Notes: generated by a model not told the origin, from the sequence alone. A stretch of DNA of 53,873 nucleotides from an uncultured Clostridia bacterium (GCA_947625765.1 CANQPP010000013.1:1-53873), one strand, 5' to 3'; positions 31,106-41,725 are shown, numbered from the stretch's first letter. Translations and numbers: made by a program.

Positions 31106-32905
31106 ATGCAGACCTATACCTCCCAGGACCTGCGCGCCAAGTTCCTGCAGTTCTTTAAGGACCACGGGCACGCGCAGATCGCCTCCGCTTCCGTCATCCC
31201 CGACAACGACCCCTCCGTTCTGTTCACCACCGCGGGCATGCACCCGCTGGTGCCGTACCTGATGGGCCAGAGCCATCCCGCGGGCAGCCGCCTGACCGAC
31301 GTGCAGAAGTGCATCCGCACCGGCGACATCGACGAGGTGGGCGACAATTCGCACCTGACCTTCTTCGAGATGCTGGGCAACTGGTCCCTGGGCGACTACT
31401 TCAAGCGCGAGGCCATCTCCTGGAGCTGGGAGTTCTTGACCAGCGAAAAGTACCTGGGCATCGACCCGGACCGCCTGGCCTTCTCGGTGTTTGCGGGCAA
31501 CGAGGACGCGCCCCGCGATCAGGAGGCCTACGACCTGTGGCGCGAGATGGGCGTCAAGGAAGACCACCTGTTCTTCCTCCCCGCCAAGAACAACTGGTGG
31601 GCGCCCGGCCCCGTGGGCCCCTGCGGCCCGGACACCGAGATGTTCATCATCACCGACCAGGAGCCCTGCGGCCCGGACTGCTCCCCCGCCTGCGACTGCG
31701 GACGGTATCTGGAGATCTGGAACGACGTGTTCATGCAGTTCAACCGCAAGCCCGACGGCACGCTGGAGCCCCTGGCCAAGAAGAACGTGGACACCGGCAT
31801 GGGCCTTGAGCGCACCATCTGCGTGCTCAACGGCAAGAAGAGCGTGTACGAGACGGACGCCTTTGCGGACATCCTCCAAAAGATCGAGGAGCTGAGCGGC
31901 AGGAAGTACGGCGAGAGCCCCGAGGTCACCCGCGCCATGCGCATCGTGGCCGACCACACCCGCACCGCCACCATGATCCTGGGCGACGAAAAGGGCGTGA
32001 CCCCCTCCAACGTGGACCAGGGCTACGTGCTCCGCCGCCTCATCCGCCGCGCCGTGCGCATGGGCATGCAGATCGGCCTGCCCGAGAACAGCCTGGCCGC
32101 CATCGCCAAGGTGGTCATCGACCAGTACGCGCCCGTCTACCCGGAGCTGGGCCAGAACGAGAAGGTGGTGCTGGAGCAGTTCTCCCTGGAGGAGCAGCGC
32201 TTTGAGCGCACCCTCAAGCAGGGCCTGCGCGAGTTCGAGAAGGCCGTCTCCCGCTTAGACGGCGGCAAGCAGCTGGACGGCCTGACCGCCTTCCACCTCT
32301 ACGACACCTACGGCTTCCCCATCGAGATGACCGTGGAGCTGGCCGCCGAGCGAGGCCTCACCGTGGACGAGAACGGCTTTGCCGAGCACTTCAAGGCCCA
32401 CCAGGCCCTCTCCCACGCCGGCGCGGAGCAGCGCTTCAAGGGCGGCCTGGCGGATACCAGCGAGCAGACGGCCCGCCTGCACACCGCCACCCACCTGCTG
32501 CACGCAGCCCTGCGCAAGGTCCTCTCCCCAGACGTTGCCCAGAAGGGCTCCAACATCACCCCCGAGCGCCTGCGCTTTGACTTCTCCTTCTCCCGTAAGA
32601 TGACCAAGGAGGAGATCGCCCAGGTGCAGGAACTGGTCAACGAGGCCATCCAGGCCGACTACCCCGTCACCTGCGAGGAGATGACCGTGGACGAGGCCAA
32701 GGCCCAGGGCGCCATCGGCCTGTTCACCAGCAAGTACGGCGAGCGCGTGAAGGTGTACACCATGGGCCCCGTCTCCAAGGAGATCTGCGGCGGCCCCCAC
32801 GCCAGCCACACCGGCGAGCTGGTCAGCTTCAAGATCCAGAAGGAGGAGTCCTCCTCCGCGGGCGTGCGCCGCATCAAGGCCGTCATCGGCGCCAAGGCCG
32901 ACTAA
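31106..32905 (+). CDS. alaS: Alanyl-tRNA synthetase, short form lacking the C-Ala domain
   Basis: A 599-residue class II synthetase. The aminoacylation core (1-250) includes F-T-T-A-G-M, K-C-I-R-T-G-D-I-D-E-V-G and F-F-E-M-L-G-N-W-S. The tRNA-recognition region follows to about 430, and the editing domain has H-T-A-T-H near 460 and C-G-G-P-H-A-S-H-T near 560, which hydrolyse mischarged Ser/Gly-tRNA. The protein ends after the editing domain; bacterial AlaRS is usually about 870 residues and continues with a coiled-coil and C-Ala (DHHA1). It is preceded by a T-box leader, which supports it as the working enzyme. ATG 31106 has AAAGGA upstream. Confidence 0.93.
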   Translation: MQTYTSQDLRAKFLQFFKDHGHAQIASASVIPDNDPSVLFTTAGMHPLVPYLMGQSHPAGSRLTDVQKCIRTGDIDEVGDNSHLTFFEMLGNWSLGDYFKREAISWSWEFLTSEKYLGIDPDRLAFSVFAGNEDAPRDQEAYDLWREMGVKEDHLFFLPAKNNWWAPGPVGPCGPDTEMFIITDQEPCGPDCSPACDCGRYLEIWNDVFMQFNRKPDGTLEPLAKKNVDTGMGLERTICVLNGKKSVYETDAFADILQKIEELSGRKYGESPEVTRAMRIVADHTRTATMILGDEKGVTPSNVDQGYVLRRLIRRAVRMGMQIGLPENSLAAIAKVVIDQYAPVYPELGQNEKVVLEQFSLEEQRFERTLKQGLREFEKAVSRLDGGKQLDGLTAFHLYDTYGFPIEMTVELAAERGLTVDENGFAEHFKAHQALSHAGAEQRFKGGLADTSEQTARLHTATHLLHAALRKVLSPDVAQKGSNITPERLRFDFSFSRKMTKEEIAQVQELVNEAIQADYPVTCEEMTVDEAKAQGAIGLFTSKYGERVKVYTMGPVSKEICGGPHASHTGELVSFKIQKEESSSAGVRRIKAVIGAKAD

Positions 32906-32940
32906 AGCCCCTAAAGCACTGAAAAACGCATAAGACTCCA

Positions 32941-32990
32941 AGCAAAATGCCATGCGAAAGGGGAGACCCGGACGCATGGCATTTTTGCTT
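32941..32990 (+). terminator. Terminator of alaS
   Basis: AAATGCCATGCG / CGCATGGCATTT, 12-bp perfect stem with TTTTTGCTTT. Confidence 0.9.
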
Positions 32991-33032
32991 TACAAAAGAG
33001 ACGATTTTAAGCCCCAAAAGGGCCGGCGGAGA

Positions 33033-33062
33033 TTGACAAAGCGGGACGGGCTATGTTATGTT
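33033..33062 (+). promoter_or_regulatory. Promoter of the TolB-like gene
   Basis: TTGACA (33033-33038), 18-base spacer, TATGTT (33057-33062). Confidence 0.6.
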
Positions 33063-33141
33063 CATGTACGAAAACAGAACGGCGTCTCCGGCTTAAAATG
33101 ATGAGCGGAGGCGGCCGGAACGGAAAGGGAGAAACGGCTTT

Positions 33142-34017
33142 ATGAAGGTACGCACGGAAAAGAAGCCCCAGGAATACAGGCAGGCGATCTCCATCCTGAG
33201 CGTGGTGGACGTTCAGAGCGGCGAGGTGACGGAGCTGAAGACGTTCGACCACTGCATCGAGGCGCCCAACTGGCTCAAGGACGGCAAGACGCTGCTTTAC
33301 AACGACGGCGGGAGCATCTACCTCTACGACATCGCCAGCGGCGTTTCCACCAAGGTGGACACCGGCTACTGCGACCGCTGCAACAACGACCACGTGCTTT
33401 CCCCGGACGAGAAGTGGCTGGGCGTGAGCCACCACACCGTGGAGGACGGCCAGTCGCGCATCTACCTAGTCCCCCTGAGCGGCGGCACGCCCCGGCTCAT
33501 CACGCCCATCGCGCCCAGCTATCTGCACGGCTGGTCCCCGGACGGCAAGACGCTCAGCTACTGCGCCGAGAGGAACGACAACTACGACATCTACACCATC
33601 TCCGTGGACGGCGGCGAGGAGACGCGCCTGACCACCGCGGAAGGTCTGGACGACGGCGCGGAGTACAACCCCTGCGGCGAATATATCTGGTTCAACTCCG
33701 TGCGCAGCGGCAACATGCAGCTGTTCCGCATGAAGAAGGACGGCAGCGAGCAGACCCAGATGACCTTCGATCAGCACAACAACTGGTTCGGCCACGTGTC
33801 CCCGGACGGTAAGCTGGTGAGCTTCATTTCCTACGACGCTTCCCAGGTGGCCCCCGGCGACCACCCGGCCAACAAGGACGTGGAGATCCGCTTGATGGAC
33901 ATCGACGGAAAGAACGTGCGCACGCTGGTCAAGCTCTTCGGCGGGCAGGGGACGCTGAACGTCAACTCCTGGGCCCCGGACAGCAAGAAGCTGGCCTTCG
34001 TGTCCTACCGCGTGTAG
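33142..34017 (+). CDS. TolB-like beta-propeller (PD40 repeat) protein
   Basis: A 291-residue soluble protein made of PD40/WD40-like blades: P-N-W-L-K-D-G-K-T-L, L-S-P-D-E-K-W-L, G-W-S-P-D-G-K-T-L, V-S-P-D-G-K-L-V and W-A-P-D-S-K-K-L-A recur at intervals of about 45 residues. There is no signal peptide, unlike periplasmic TolB, and no peptidase domain. Such propellers bind other proteins or oligosaccharides; the ligand is unknown. It is a single-gene unit with its own promoter and terminator. Confidence 0.87.
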   Translation: MKVRTEKKPQEYRQAISILSVVDVQSGEVTELKTFDHCIEAPNWLKDGKTLLYNDGGSIYLYDIASGVSTKVDTGYCDRCNNDHVLSPDEKWLGVSHHTVEDGQSRIYLVPLSGGTPRLITPIAPSYLHGWSPDGKTLSYCAERNDNYDIYTISVDGGEETRLTTAEGLDDGAEYNPCGEYIWFNSVRSGNMQLFRMKKDGSEQTQMTFDQHNNWFGHVSPDGKLVSFISYDASQVAPGDHPANKDVEIRLMDIDGKNVRTLVKLFGGQGTLNVNSWAPDSKKLAFVSYRV

Positions 34018-34043
34018 GCAAAAATAAGTAGTGAACGCCCCGA

Positions 34044-34081
34044 GCGTCCGGCATGGGAAACCCCGCGCCGGACGCTTTTTC
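34044..34081 (+). terminator. Terminator of the TolB-like gene
   Basis: GCGTCCGGC / GCCGGACGC, 9-bp stem, then TTTTT. Confidence 0.9.
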
Positions 34082-34489
34082 TGCGCCTTTTGGAGGAGGC
34101 ATCGCTTCCTATTAAAACAGAAAGAAGGGGTCAAAATAAAAAAGACGGGGGCGGCGCAACGTATGCGTTCGTTTGTGTAAACTGCATACGCAAGCGTTTG
34201 CAGGGAAAGCTGCAGTTTCCCGGGAAAGGGGACGGGGAGAATGAGAAGGGAAAAACTGGAAGAGAGAAACGAAGGGCGCGGTCCTTCCAGCACAGGGCGG
34301 AGGGGAGGCTTTCCTATTTATTACCCTGTACAGCTTGCCCGAAAACGGCGGGGCGGGAAGGCGGTCTTGACAGGGATTTCACGAAGGGGCTTTTCGTTAC
34401 GCGCAGCGGGACGGCTTCCCGTTCTGTGAAACAATTTGCATCGGGGGCGGCAAAAATTCCTTCCGCATGTTTCCTTTTGATGAAGAAAG
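34082..34489. other. Non-coding spacer upstream of hppA
   Basis: About 400 bases with no gene I can support. A frame of about 150 codons exists but is Arg/Gly/Lys rich with no family likeness and no plausible binding site. GTATGC...GCATAC around 34161-34187 and a TTGACA at 34368 without a matching -10 are the only patterns noted. Confidence 0.55.
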
Positions 34490-34498
34490 TGCTATACT
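34490..34498 (+). promoter_or_regulatory. Extended -10 promoter of hppA and 5'-leader hairpin
   Basis: TGCTATACT (34490-34498) is an extended -10. The transcript's leader of about 60 bases holds AAGCTTC (34505-34511) paired with GAAGCTT (34533-34539) just before AAGAAGGG. Confidence 0.6.
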
Positions 34499-34564
34499 GG
34501 TTACAAGCTTCTTTGATCCGCTTGGGAAGCGCGAAGCTTATACCATGAAGAAGGGATGGTTCCT

Positions 34565-36736
<2,172 letters not shown>

Positions 36737-36758
36737 GCCGCCAAGGTACGCTAACTTC

Positions 36759-36798
36759 AAGCGCCTCTCCCCGTTTCGGGGAGAGGCGCTTATTTTAT
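36759..36798 (+). terminator. Terminator of hppA
   Basis: AAGCGCCTCTCCCCG / CGGGGAGAGGCGCTT, 15-bp perfect stem, loop TTT, then ATTTTAT. Confidence 0.9.
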
Positions 36799-36814
36799 GT
36801 TGGAGATGTGGAGT

Positions 36815-37306
36815 TCAGCCCTTTAAGGGCCGCACGAAGTAGGGTTCGCCGCTGGCGCAGCCCACCACCAATAACCCCAGGGAGTCGATCCACCCCTCGA
36901 AGGGAGTGAAGGCGGACAGGGCGGCGGGCAGGGCGGAGAGGATCTTCTGGGGAGCGCCGGTCAGGAGCGTTGCGTGGGGCGACCAGTCCTCGCCGGGGGC
37001 GAATGCCTCGTGCAGGCGCAGGAGGGGCGCGCTTGCCTCCGGCGCGGCGAACAGGACGCGTCCGCTCGGAAAAACCCCTAAGTGCCCAAAGCGCAGGGAA
37101 ACGGGCGGCAACGCGGGAGATAAGCGCTCCACGGCCTCCCGCAGCGGGGCCTCGTCCGAGAAGGGACGGATGCAGAGCGTGATGTGCGGCGGCAGGCGGC
37201 GGGCCGTGGGCTTGAGCAGCCCCGCTTCCCGCAAGGATGCGCGCAGGGCCTCGACGCCGCGCGCGCCGCCTGCGTCCAGTATGCCCATCAGGCAGAGCTG
37301 CTTCAT
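36815..37306 (-). CDS. 2'-5' RNA ligase / ThpR-like (2H phosphoesterase) protein
   Basis: A 163-residue protein with the two H-x-T motifs of the 2H superfamily: P-H-I-T-L (His41) and P-H-A-T-L (His111). Related proteins open 2',3'-cyclic phosphates in RNA or nucleotides or join RNA ends with 2'-5' bonds. Spacing of 70 residues between the motifs fits the family. It is a single gene on the minus strand; its stop is 17 bases past the hppA terminator. Confidence 0.85.
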   Translation of the reverse strand: MKQLCLMGILDAGGARGVEALRASLREAGLLKPTARRLPPHITLCIRPFSDEAPLREAVERLSPALPPVSLRFGHLGVFPSGRVLFAAPEASAPLLRLHEAFAPGEDWSPHATLLTGAPQKILSALPAALSAFTPFEGWIDSLGLLVVGCASGEPYFVRPLKG

Positions 37307-37411
37307 GGAACGTCCCCTTCCTTTTGCCCCGTCATGTGCGCCCGTTCAGGCGCTGCTGGAAGGATTCGCCGCAGCATAGCTCAATCCCTTGCCAGCCTCC
37401 GATTTTCCCCA

Positions 37412-37460
37412 AAAACGTGGCCGCGGCCGGCCCCGTTTGGTTTGGGGACCGGCCGCGACG
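37412..37460 (-). terminator. GC-rich hairpin between the GH5 gene and the 2H gene
   Basis: CGCGGCCGG-CCCC / GGGG-A-CCGGCCGCG forms a 13-bp stem with one bulged base; on the minus strand it is followed by GCCACGTTTTT. It is a candidate terminator of the GH5 gene that ends at 37537. Confidence 0.6.
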
Positions 37461-37536
37461 GTTCTATAGAAGGAGCACCCCGCGTTCTGTGCGAGCCCTC
37501 ATGGGGCCCTTTTTTTATTTATGTCAGGGTGATTTG

Positions 37537-38538
37537 TCAATATTTCTGCAGCAGGGACAGCATCTTCTTGTCCAGCTTGTGCCCGCGGTAGTCCTCGTAC
37601 TCCACGTCGGCACGGTCGGAGTCCAGAATGCCGAAGCTGCCCTTGAGGTTCCAGAGGGCGTAGCCGATGTTGTAGGTCTTCAAGGCATCCAGCACGTCTT
37701 CCATCCAGCGAAGCGTCACGTCGTGCGGCGTCTGGTTATGGCAGCCGCCCTCGCCGCAGTGCACGCCCATGCCAAAGTTCTCGGCCATGGCAGCCCACAT
37801 GCCGTAGTGCTGGAAGATGCGCTCGCGGTCCCAGAGGTTATCCAGCTTGCTGGCGAAGCCGCCGGGCCAGCTGACCTCGGGGAAGTCGCGCTTGCGGTCC
37901 ACCCAGTTGGCGCGGAAATGGGTCACGCCGGAGGGAATGTAGGCGCGGCAGCTTTGACCCACGTTCTCCTTGGCTAGGTCGCCCAGGGAGGGCATGGGGA
38001 TGTTGCCGAAGTTCAAGCCGTCCAGAAGGCAGAGACGATCGGGATCGATGGCGTGGATGGCTCGCGTGGTGATGCGCATGACGCGGTCATGATCCTCGGG
38101 AGTGACGCCTGCGGGCTCGTTGACCATGTTGAAGCTGAGCTTCTGACTGGAGATGCCGCGATAGCGCTTGGCGAAGGTCTCCCAATGGAGCTTGAAGGCC
38201 TCCAGCCCGTCGGGATCGCGCCAGAGATCGAAGGGCTCTACACGGTCTTTGGCCACGGAGTAGCCGGGCGCGCGGTGGAAGCCGGCGTTGACATGGATGC
38301 CGTACTTCTCGCCCCAGCGGATCGCCTGGTCCACGACCTCCAGCTTCTGTTCGTTGATCTCGAAGGGGTCGTCGTAGTCGATCCAGAAGGTATAGTTGAG
38401 GGGCAGCCGAACGAAGTCGAACCCGAGATCGGAGACGATCTGGAAATCCTCTTCGTCGAAGTGGCCCGGCGAGTTCATCACGAACACGCCCAGCAGGTTG
38501 AATCCGCGCCAGCGGGGCAGAACGGTCTGTTTGTACAT
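37537..38538 (-). CDS. GH5-like glycoside hydrolase, cytoplasmic (paralogue 1)
   Basis: A 333-residue TIM-barrel hydrolase of the cellulase/GH5 type. P-R-W-R-G-F-N-L-L-G opens the domain, F-D-F-V-R-L-P is at 40-46, N-E-P at 140-142 gives the acid/base Glu141, and H-C-G-E-G-G gives the nucleophile Glu263. There is no signal peptide, so it should act on imported oligosaccharides. It shares many blocks with the gene at 39628 (R-W-R-G-F-N-L-L-G, F-H-R-A-P-G-Y, V-H-C-G-E-G-G-C, N-I-G-Y-A-L-W-N). The ATG at 38538 with GAGGTG upstream is preferred over the longer frame. Exact sugar unknown. Confidence 0.88.
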   Translation of the reverse strand: MYKQTVLPRWRGFNLLGVFVMNSPGHFDEEDFQIVSDLGFDFVRLPLNYTFWIDYDDPFEINEQKLEVVDQAIRWGEKYGIHVNAGFHRAPGYSVAKDRVEPFDLWRDPDGLEAFKLHWETFAKRYRGISSQKLSFNMVNEPAGVTPEDHDRVMRITTRAIHAIDPDRLCLLDGLNFGNIPMPSLGDLAKENVGQSCRAYIPSGVTHFRANWVDRKRDFPEVSWPGGFASKLDNLWDRERIFQHYGMWAAMAENFGMGVHCGEGGCHNQTPHDVTLRWMEDVLDALKTYNIGYALWNLKGSFGILDSDRADVEYEDYRGHKLDKKMLSLLQKY

Positions 38539-38680
38539 GAGCCTAGCACCTCGTTTTTTGTGTTTTTTGCGTAACTTTATCAAAGCCTGCCGCCTGTCTC
38601 CTTGGCGGAAGGGTCTTTGCCTTATCTGAAAGCGTGTCTGTTTAAGGCGCGAAATATGTGCGTCCCGGCGCGGTATCGCC

Positions 38681-39019
38681 TTATTTTTTTCCCTGTCGGT
38701 CCTGCAGGGCCTTCAAGCCGCGGATCTGTTCAAGCGCGTATTCCTGGAACTCAGGCTTGAGCGTGCGAAAAATGCGTTCAGCCTCTTCCGCCAAGTCGAT
38801 GGTCCGTATTTCGGCGGCGAACATGGAACCCTCGCCGCTCGACAGATATTCCTCGCGCACACCGTATGTCTCGCAGATGTGCCTGTTCAGCAGAGGCTTT
38901 GGCTGCACGCGGCCATATTCGATATTGCTGATCACATCGCGGCTCACCCCAAGACGCTCGCCAAATTCCCGTTGGGACAGATGCAGGGCCGTGCGTACCG
39001 CTTTGATCGTGTTGGTCAT
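38681..39019 (-). CDS. XRE-family transcriptional regulator
   Basis: A 112-residue protein (120 from the upstream ATG at 39043). The helix-turn-helix is at about 10-35: L-S-Q-R-E-F-G-E-R-L-G-V-S-R-D-V-I-S-N-I-E. The C-terminal helix (F-Q-E-Y-A-L-E-Q-I-R-G-L-K-A-L-Q) looks like a dimerisation segment. It is transcribed divergently from the 57-residue gene at 39182; their promoters carry matching GTTGnCAAC palindromes, so autoregulation is likely. The position between two related GH5 genes suggests it controls them, but this is not shown. Confidence 0.9.
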   Translation of the reverse strand: MTNTIKAVRTALHLSQREFGERLGVSRDVISNIEYGRVQPKPLLNRHICETYGVREEYLSSGEGSMFAAEIRTIDLAEEAERIFRTLKPEFQEYALEQIRGLKALQDRQGKK

Positions 39020-39062
39020 GGAAGCAGCGGCCTCTCTTTCCATTCGTTATCTTCTGAAGAAC

Positions 39063-39091
39063 ATGATACAACACAATGAAAATGTTGTCAA
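39063..39091 (-). promoter_or_regulatory. Promoter and operator of the XRE regulator gene
   Basis: Minus strand: TTGACA (39086-39091), 17-base spacer, TATCAT (39063-39068). The palindrome GTTGTCAAC (39084-39092) covers the -35. Confidence 0.85.
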
Positions 39092-39115
39092 CACAAAATT
39101 TATGTGAATTAAGTG

Positions 39116-39144
39116 TTGACAACCCAGAATGCCCGTGATATCAT
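39116..39144 (+). promoter_or_regulatory. Promoter and operator of the 57-residue gene
   Basis: TTGACA (39116-39121), 17-base spacer, TATCAT (39139-39144), the same boxes and spacing as the divergent promoter. The palindrome GTTGACAAC (39115-39123) covers the -35. The centres of the two operators are 31 bases apart, about three helical turns. Confidence 0.85.
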
Positions 39145-39181
39145 GCGTATATAACACAGACAACGAAAGGGGGACGAGTGT

Positions 39182-39355
39182 ATGGCACATGTGGAGGAAA
39201 AGACGGAAAAGCAGGCGGAACTGCGCAAGCTTTTCTGCTCGCTGAGCGAAAAAGACCAGGAAAAGGCCTTAAATATCCTTCATCTGCTGGCCATGGTCCA
39301 GGACATGGACCAGCATGACACTCCGCCCCAGAAGCAGAGCGAGCATAAAGCCTGA
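39182..39355 (+). CDS. 57-residue protein resembling the tail of an XRE regulator
   Basis: Encoded from ATG 39182 to TGA 39353-39355, with AAAGGGGGACGAG upstream. The product is helical and charged. Its central L-S-E-K-D-Q-E-K-A-L-N-I-L-H-L-L-A-M-V-Q resembles the C-terminal helix of the divergent regulator (L-K-P-E-F-Q-E-Y-A-L-E-Q-I-R-G-L-K-A-L-Q) and lacks any DNA-binding part. It could therefore pair with the regulator, but may equally be an independent small protein. Its promoter is strong and carries the same operator as the regulator gene. Confidence 0.8.
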   Translation: MAHVEEKTEKQAELRKLFCSLSEKDQEKALNILHLLAMVQDMDQHDTPPQKQSEHKA

Positions 39356-39476
39356 CGTAGGATCACCCCCAGCTGTTTTTTGAGCGAAACGGATCTCAAA
39401 GACCAGAACGAAAAAACGGGTAAAAAGCGGGTTAATACCGTTTGGAACGCAAAAGGACCGCCATTCGGTCGAAATG

Positions 39477-39488
39477 TAATGTTCATTA
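39477..39488. promoter_or_regulatory. Possible operator upstream of the second GH5 gene
   Basis: TAATG-TT-CATTA is a perfect inverted repeat in the 272-base spacer between the small gene and the GH5 gene. No convincing promoter is visible in this spacer, and no gene is. Confidence 0.35.
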
Positions 39489-39627
39489 AATCGATTGGAA
39501 CAGGAGCCAAAACCGGACGTCCGATCAGGGCGGCCGGAAAAATACGTTAAACTGCACAAGTAGCCCTTGAGCTTCGCTAAATGAGCGGGCATGAGAGAAT
39601 AAAGAAGAAAAAGGAGGGGGACTGACG

Positions 39628-40656
39628 ATGAGCTATCGACAGAACGGACTGCCGCGGTGGCGCGGCTTCAACCTGCTGGGGCTGTACACTTCTCGGCATG
39701 ACGGCGACTTTCCCATGGAGGACTTTGATCTGATCTCGGAACTGGGCTTTGATTTCGTTCGCATTCCCATGAGCTATCGCAAGTGGACCTGCGCGGGCGA
39801 CCTGAGCCCCGAAGAAGCAGACAAAGTGTACCAGGTCAACGAGAGGGCCCTGGAACAGCTGGACGCCTGCGTCGAGCATGCCATCGCCCACGGGCTGCAT
39901 GTGAACCTCAACTTCCACCGCGCGCCTGGGTACTGCATTAACCCCGGCGAAAAGGAGCCCTTTGATCTGTGGAAGGATCAGGCCGCTGTGGACGCATTCG
40001 CCTGGCACTGGGGAATGTTCGCCAAACGGTATAGCTCCTATAACGCCAAACAGCTGAGCTTCGACCTGGTGAACGAGCCTCCGGGACCGGAGAAGATCAC
40101 CCGCGAAGAACACAAGCGAGCCATTTCCGCAGCCGTGAACGCTATCCGTGCCGTGAGCCCGGACAGGCTGATCGTTGCGGACGGCATGGACGCTGGCAAC
40201 ATGACCTGCCCCGAACTCAAGGATCTGAACATCGCTCAGAGCTGCCGCGCTTATGTGCCCATGACACTGACCCATTACAAGGCCCGTTGGTGGCGCGGTT
40301 CCGAGAATTGGGATGCTCAGACCCCGTATTGGCCGTCCATCCCCAACTTCGACGGGGTGTGGGACTATGACCGCCTGCTCAAGCACTATGAGGAATGGGC
40401 GAAGATGTCCCAGGAGCTGGGCATCGGCGTGCATTGCGGCGAAGGCGGCTGCTACATCCATACGCCGCACGACGTGGCCCTGCGCTGGATGAGCGATGTG
40501 ATGGACATCCTGCAACAGTACAACATCGGTTACGCCCTTTGGAACTTCCGCGGCGACTTCGGCATTCTGGATTCAAACCGCAAGGACTGCCCCTACGAGG
40601 AGTGGCGCGGCCACCTGCTGGATAGGCAGATGTTGGAGATCCTGAAAGCGCACTAA
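39628..40656 (+). CDS. GH5-like glycoside hydrolase, cytoplasmic (paralogue 2)
   Basis: A 342-residue GH5-type enzyme related to the gene at 37537. Acid/base Glu150 (L-V-N-E-P) and nucleophile Glu272 (H-C-G-E-G-G) are present. It carries an insertion at 52-66 (W-T-C-A-G-D-L-S-P-E-E) relative to the paralogue and differs in the substrate loop near 215-240 (W-W-R-G-S-E-N-W), so the two may prefer different linkages. No signal peptide is present. The ABC importer genes follow after 44 bp, so it probably degrades what they bring in. ATG has AAGGAGGGGG upstream. Confidence 0.9.
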   Translation: MSYRQNGLPRWRGFNLLGLYTSRHDGDFPMEDFDLISELGFDFVRIPMSYRKWTCAGDLSPEEADKVYQVNERALEQLDACVEHAIAHGLHVNLNFHRAPGYCINPGEKEPFDLWKDQAAVDAFAWHWGMFAKRYSSYNAKQLSFDLVNEPPGPEKITREEHKRAISAAVNAIRAVSPDRLIVADGMDAGNMTCPELKDLNIAQSCRAYVPMTLTHYKARWWRGSENWDAQTPYWPSIPNFDGVWDYDRLLKHYEEWAKMSQELGIGVHCGEGGCYIHTPHDVALRWMSDVMDILQQYNIGYALWNFRGDFGILDSNRKDCPYEEWRGHLLDRQMLEILKAH

Positions 40657-40700
40657 GATCAATACTTTTCACCCGATACTGTTAAGGAGGAACCTTTTTC

Positions 40701-41708
40701 ATGTTCATGTCGCCGAACCTGAACCGCGCCCACGACGCGATCAGCCTGCGGACGGCAAAGGGCAGAAAGCTGTTACTAAAAAAGATCTGGCAGTACAAAT
40801 GGATCTATCTGATCATGCTTTTGCCGGGTCTGGCGGTCACCGTTCTTTTCCGTTACCTGCCGCTGCCTGGCATCGCGCTGGCGTTCAAGACATTTAAGCC
40901 GGTGTTCGGGAAGACGGGGCTGTTCGGCTTTTTGACGGCCAGCCCATGGGTGGGGTTCACGCATTTTACCAGACTGTTTAAAGAAAGCGCCTTCTGGGTG
41001 GCAACGGGAAACACGCTGTACATCTCGCTGCTAAAGCTGATATTCGGCTTCCCGTTCCCGGTGATCTTGGCCATCATGATCAACGAGATGACACTCAAGA
41101 AGTACAAGCGCGTACTGCAAACGGTCTATACCTTCCCGCACTTCTTGAGCTGGGTCGTGCTGTCGGGCATCATCCTCAACCTGTTTGGGGATTCCGGCGT
41201 GATCAAGAAGGTCGCCGTTCTGTTCGATCCCGCTTTGCAGGATGGGTGGAACGTGCTGTATAACACAGCCTACTTCCGAACGCTCCTGATCCTTTCCGAT
41301 ATGTGGAAGGAAGGCGGCTGGGGGACGATCTTGTACCTGGCTGCCATCACAGGCATCGACCCTGCACTCAACGAGGCTGCGACCATCGACGGCGCGAATC
41401 GGATGCAGCGCATCCTGCATATCACGCTCCCGTCTATCATGGATCTGGTGGTCATCATGTTCATCCTGCAGGTCGGCAACATGATGAATTCCAACTTCGA
41501 CCAGATCTTCAACTTGTACTCCGCGCCGGTCTACAAGGTGGCGGATGTGATCGACACCTACGTTTACAGGATCACATTCCAGTCCAGCACTGTGATGGAT
41601 TATGGGTTCTCCACGGCTGTGGGCCTGTTCAAGAACGTCATCAATTTCGCCCTGCTGCTGGCCGCTAACTATACGTCCAAGGCTGCGGGCGGAGACGGCA
41701 TCATGTAA
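40701..41708 (+). CDS. Carbohydrate ABC transporter permease (LplB type)
   Basis: A 335-residue permease with six membrane segments. The EAA loop is seen as N-E-A-A-T-I-D-G-A-N-R-M-Q-R-I-L-H-I-T-L-P near residues 225-245, the site that contacts the ATPase. The opening Y-K-W-I-Y-L-I-M-L-L-P-G and the size match LplB/YtcP-like CUT1 permeases for complex saccharides. The ATPase gene is absent here; this class usually borrows a shared MsmX-type ATPase. RBS AAGGAGG precedes the ATG; the second permease is 17 bp downstream. Confidence 0.92.
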   Translation: MFMSPNLNRAHDAISLRTAKGRKLLLKKIWQYKWIYLIMLLPGLAVTVLFRYLPLPGIALAFKTFKPVFGKTGLFGFLTASPWVGFTHFTRLFKESAFWVATGNTLYISLLKLIFGFPFPVILAIMINEMTLKKYKRVLQTVYTFPHFLSWVVLSGIILNLFGDSGVIKKVAVLFDPALQDGWNVLYNTAYFRTLLILSDMWKEGGWGTILYLAAITGIDPALNEAATIDGANRMQRILHITLPSIMDLVVIMFILQVGNMMNSNFDQIFNLYSAPVYKVADVIDTYVYRITFQSSTVMDYGFSTAVGLFKNVINFALLLAANYTSKAAGGDGIM

Positions 41709-41725
41709 GGGAGGAGGCAAAACGA

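Noticed and set aside
34368-34373. TTGACA in the hppA spacer as a promoter
   Set aside because: No acceptable -10 box lies 16-18 bases downstream.
34090-34548. Possible 152-residue gene before hppA
   Set aside because: Composition is biased to Arg, Lys and Gly, with no binding site, and it overlaps the hppA promoter.
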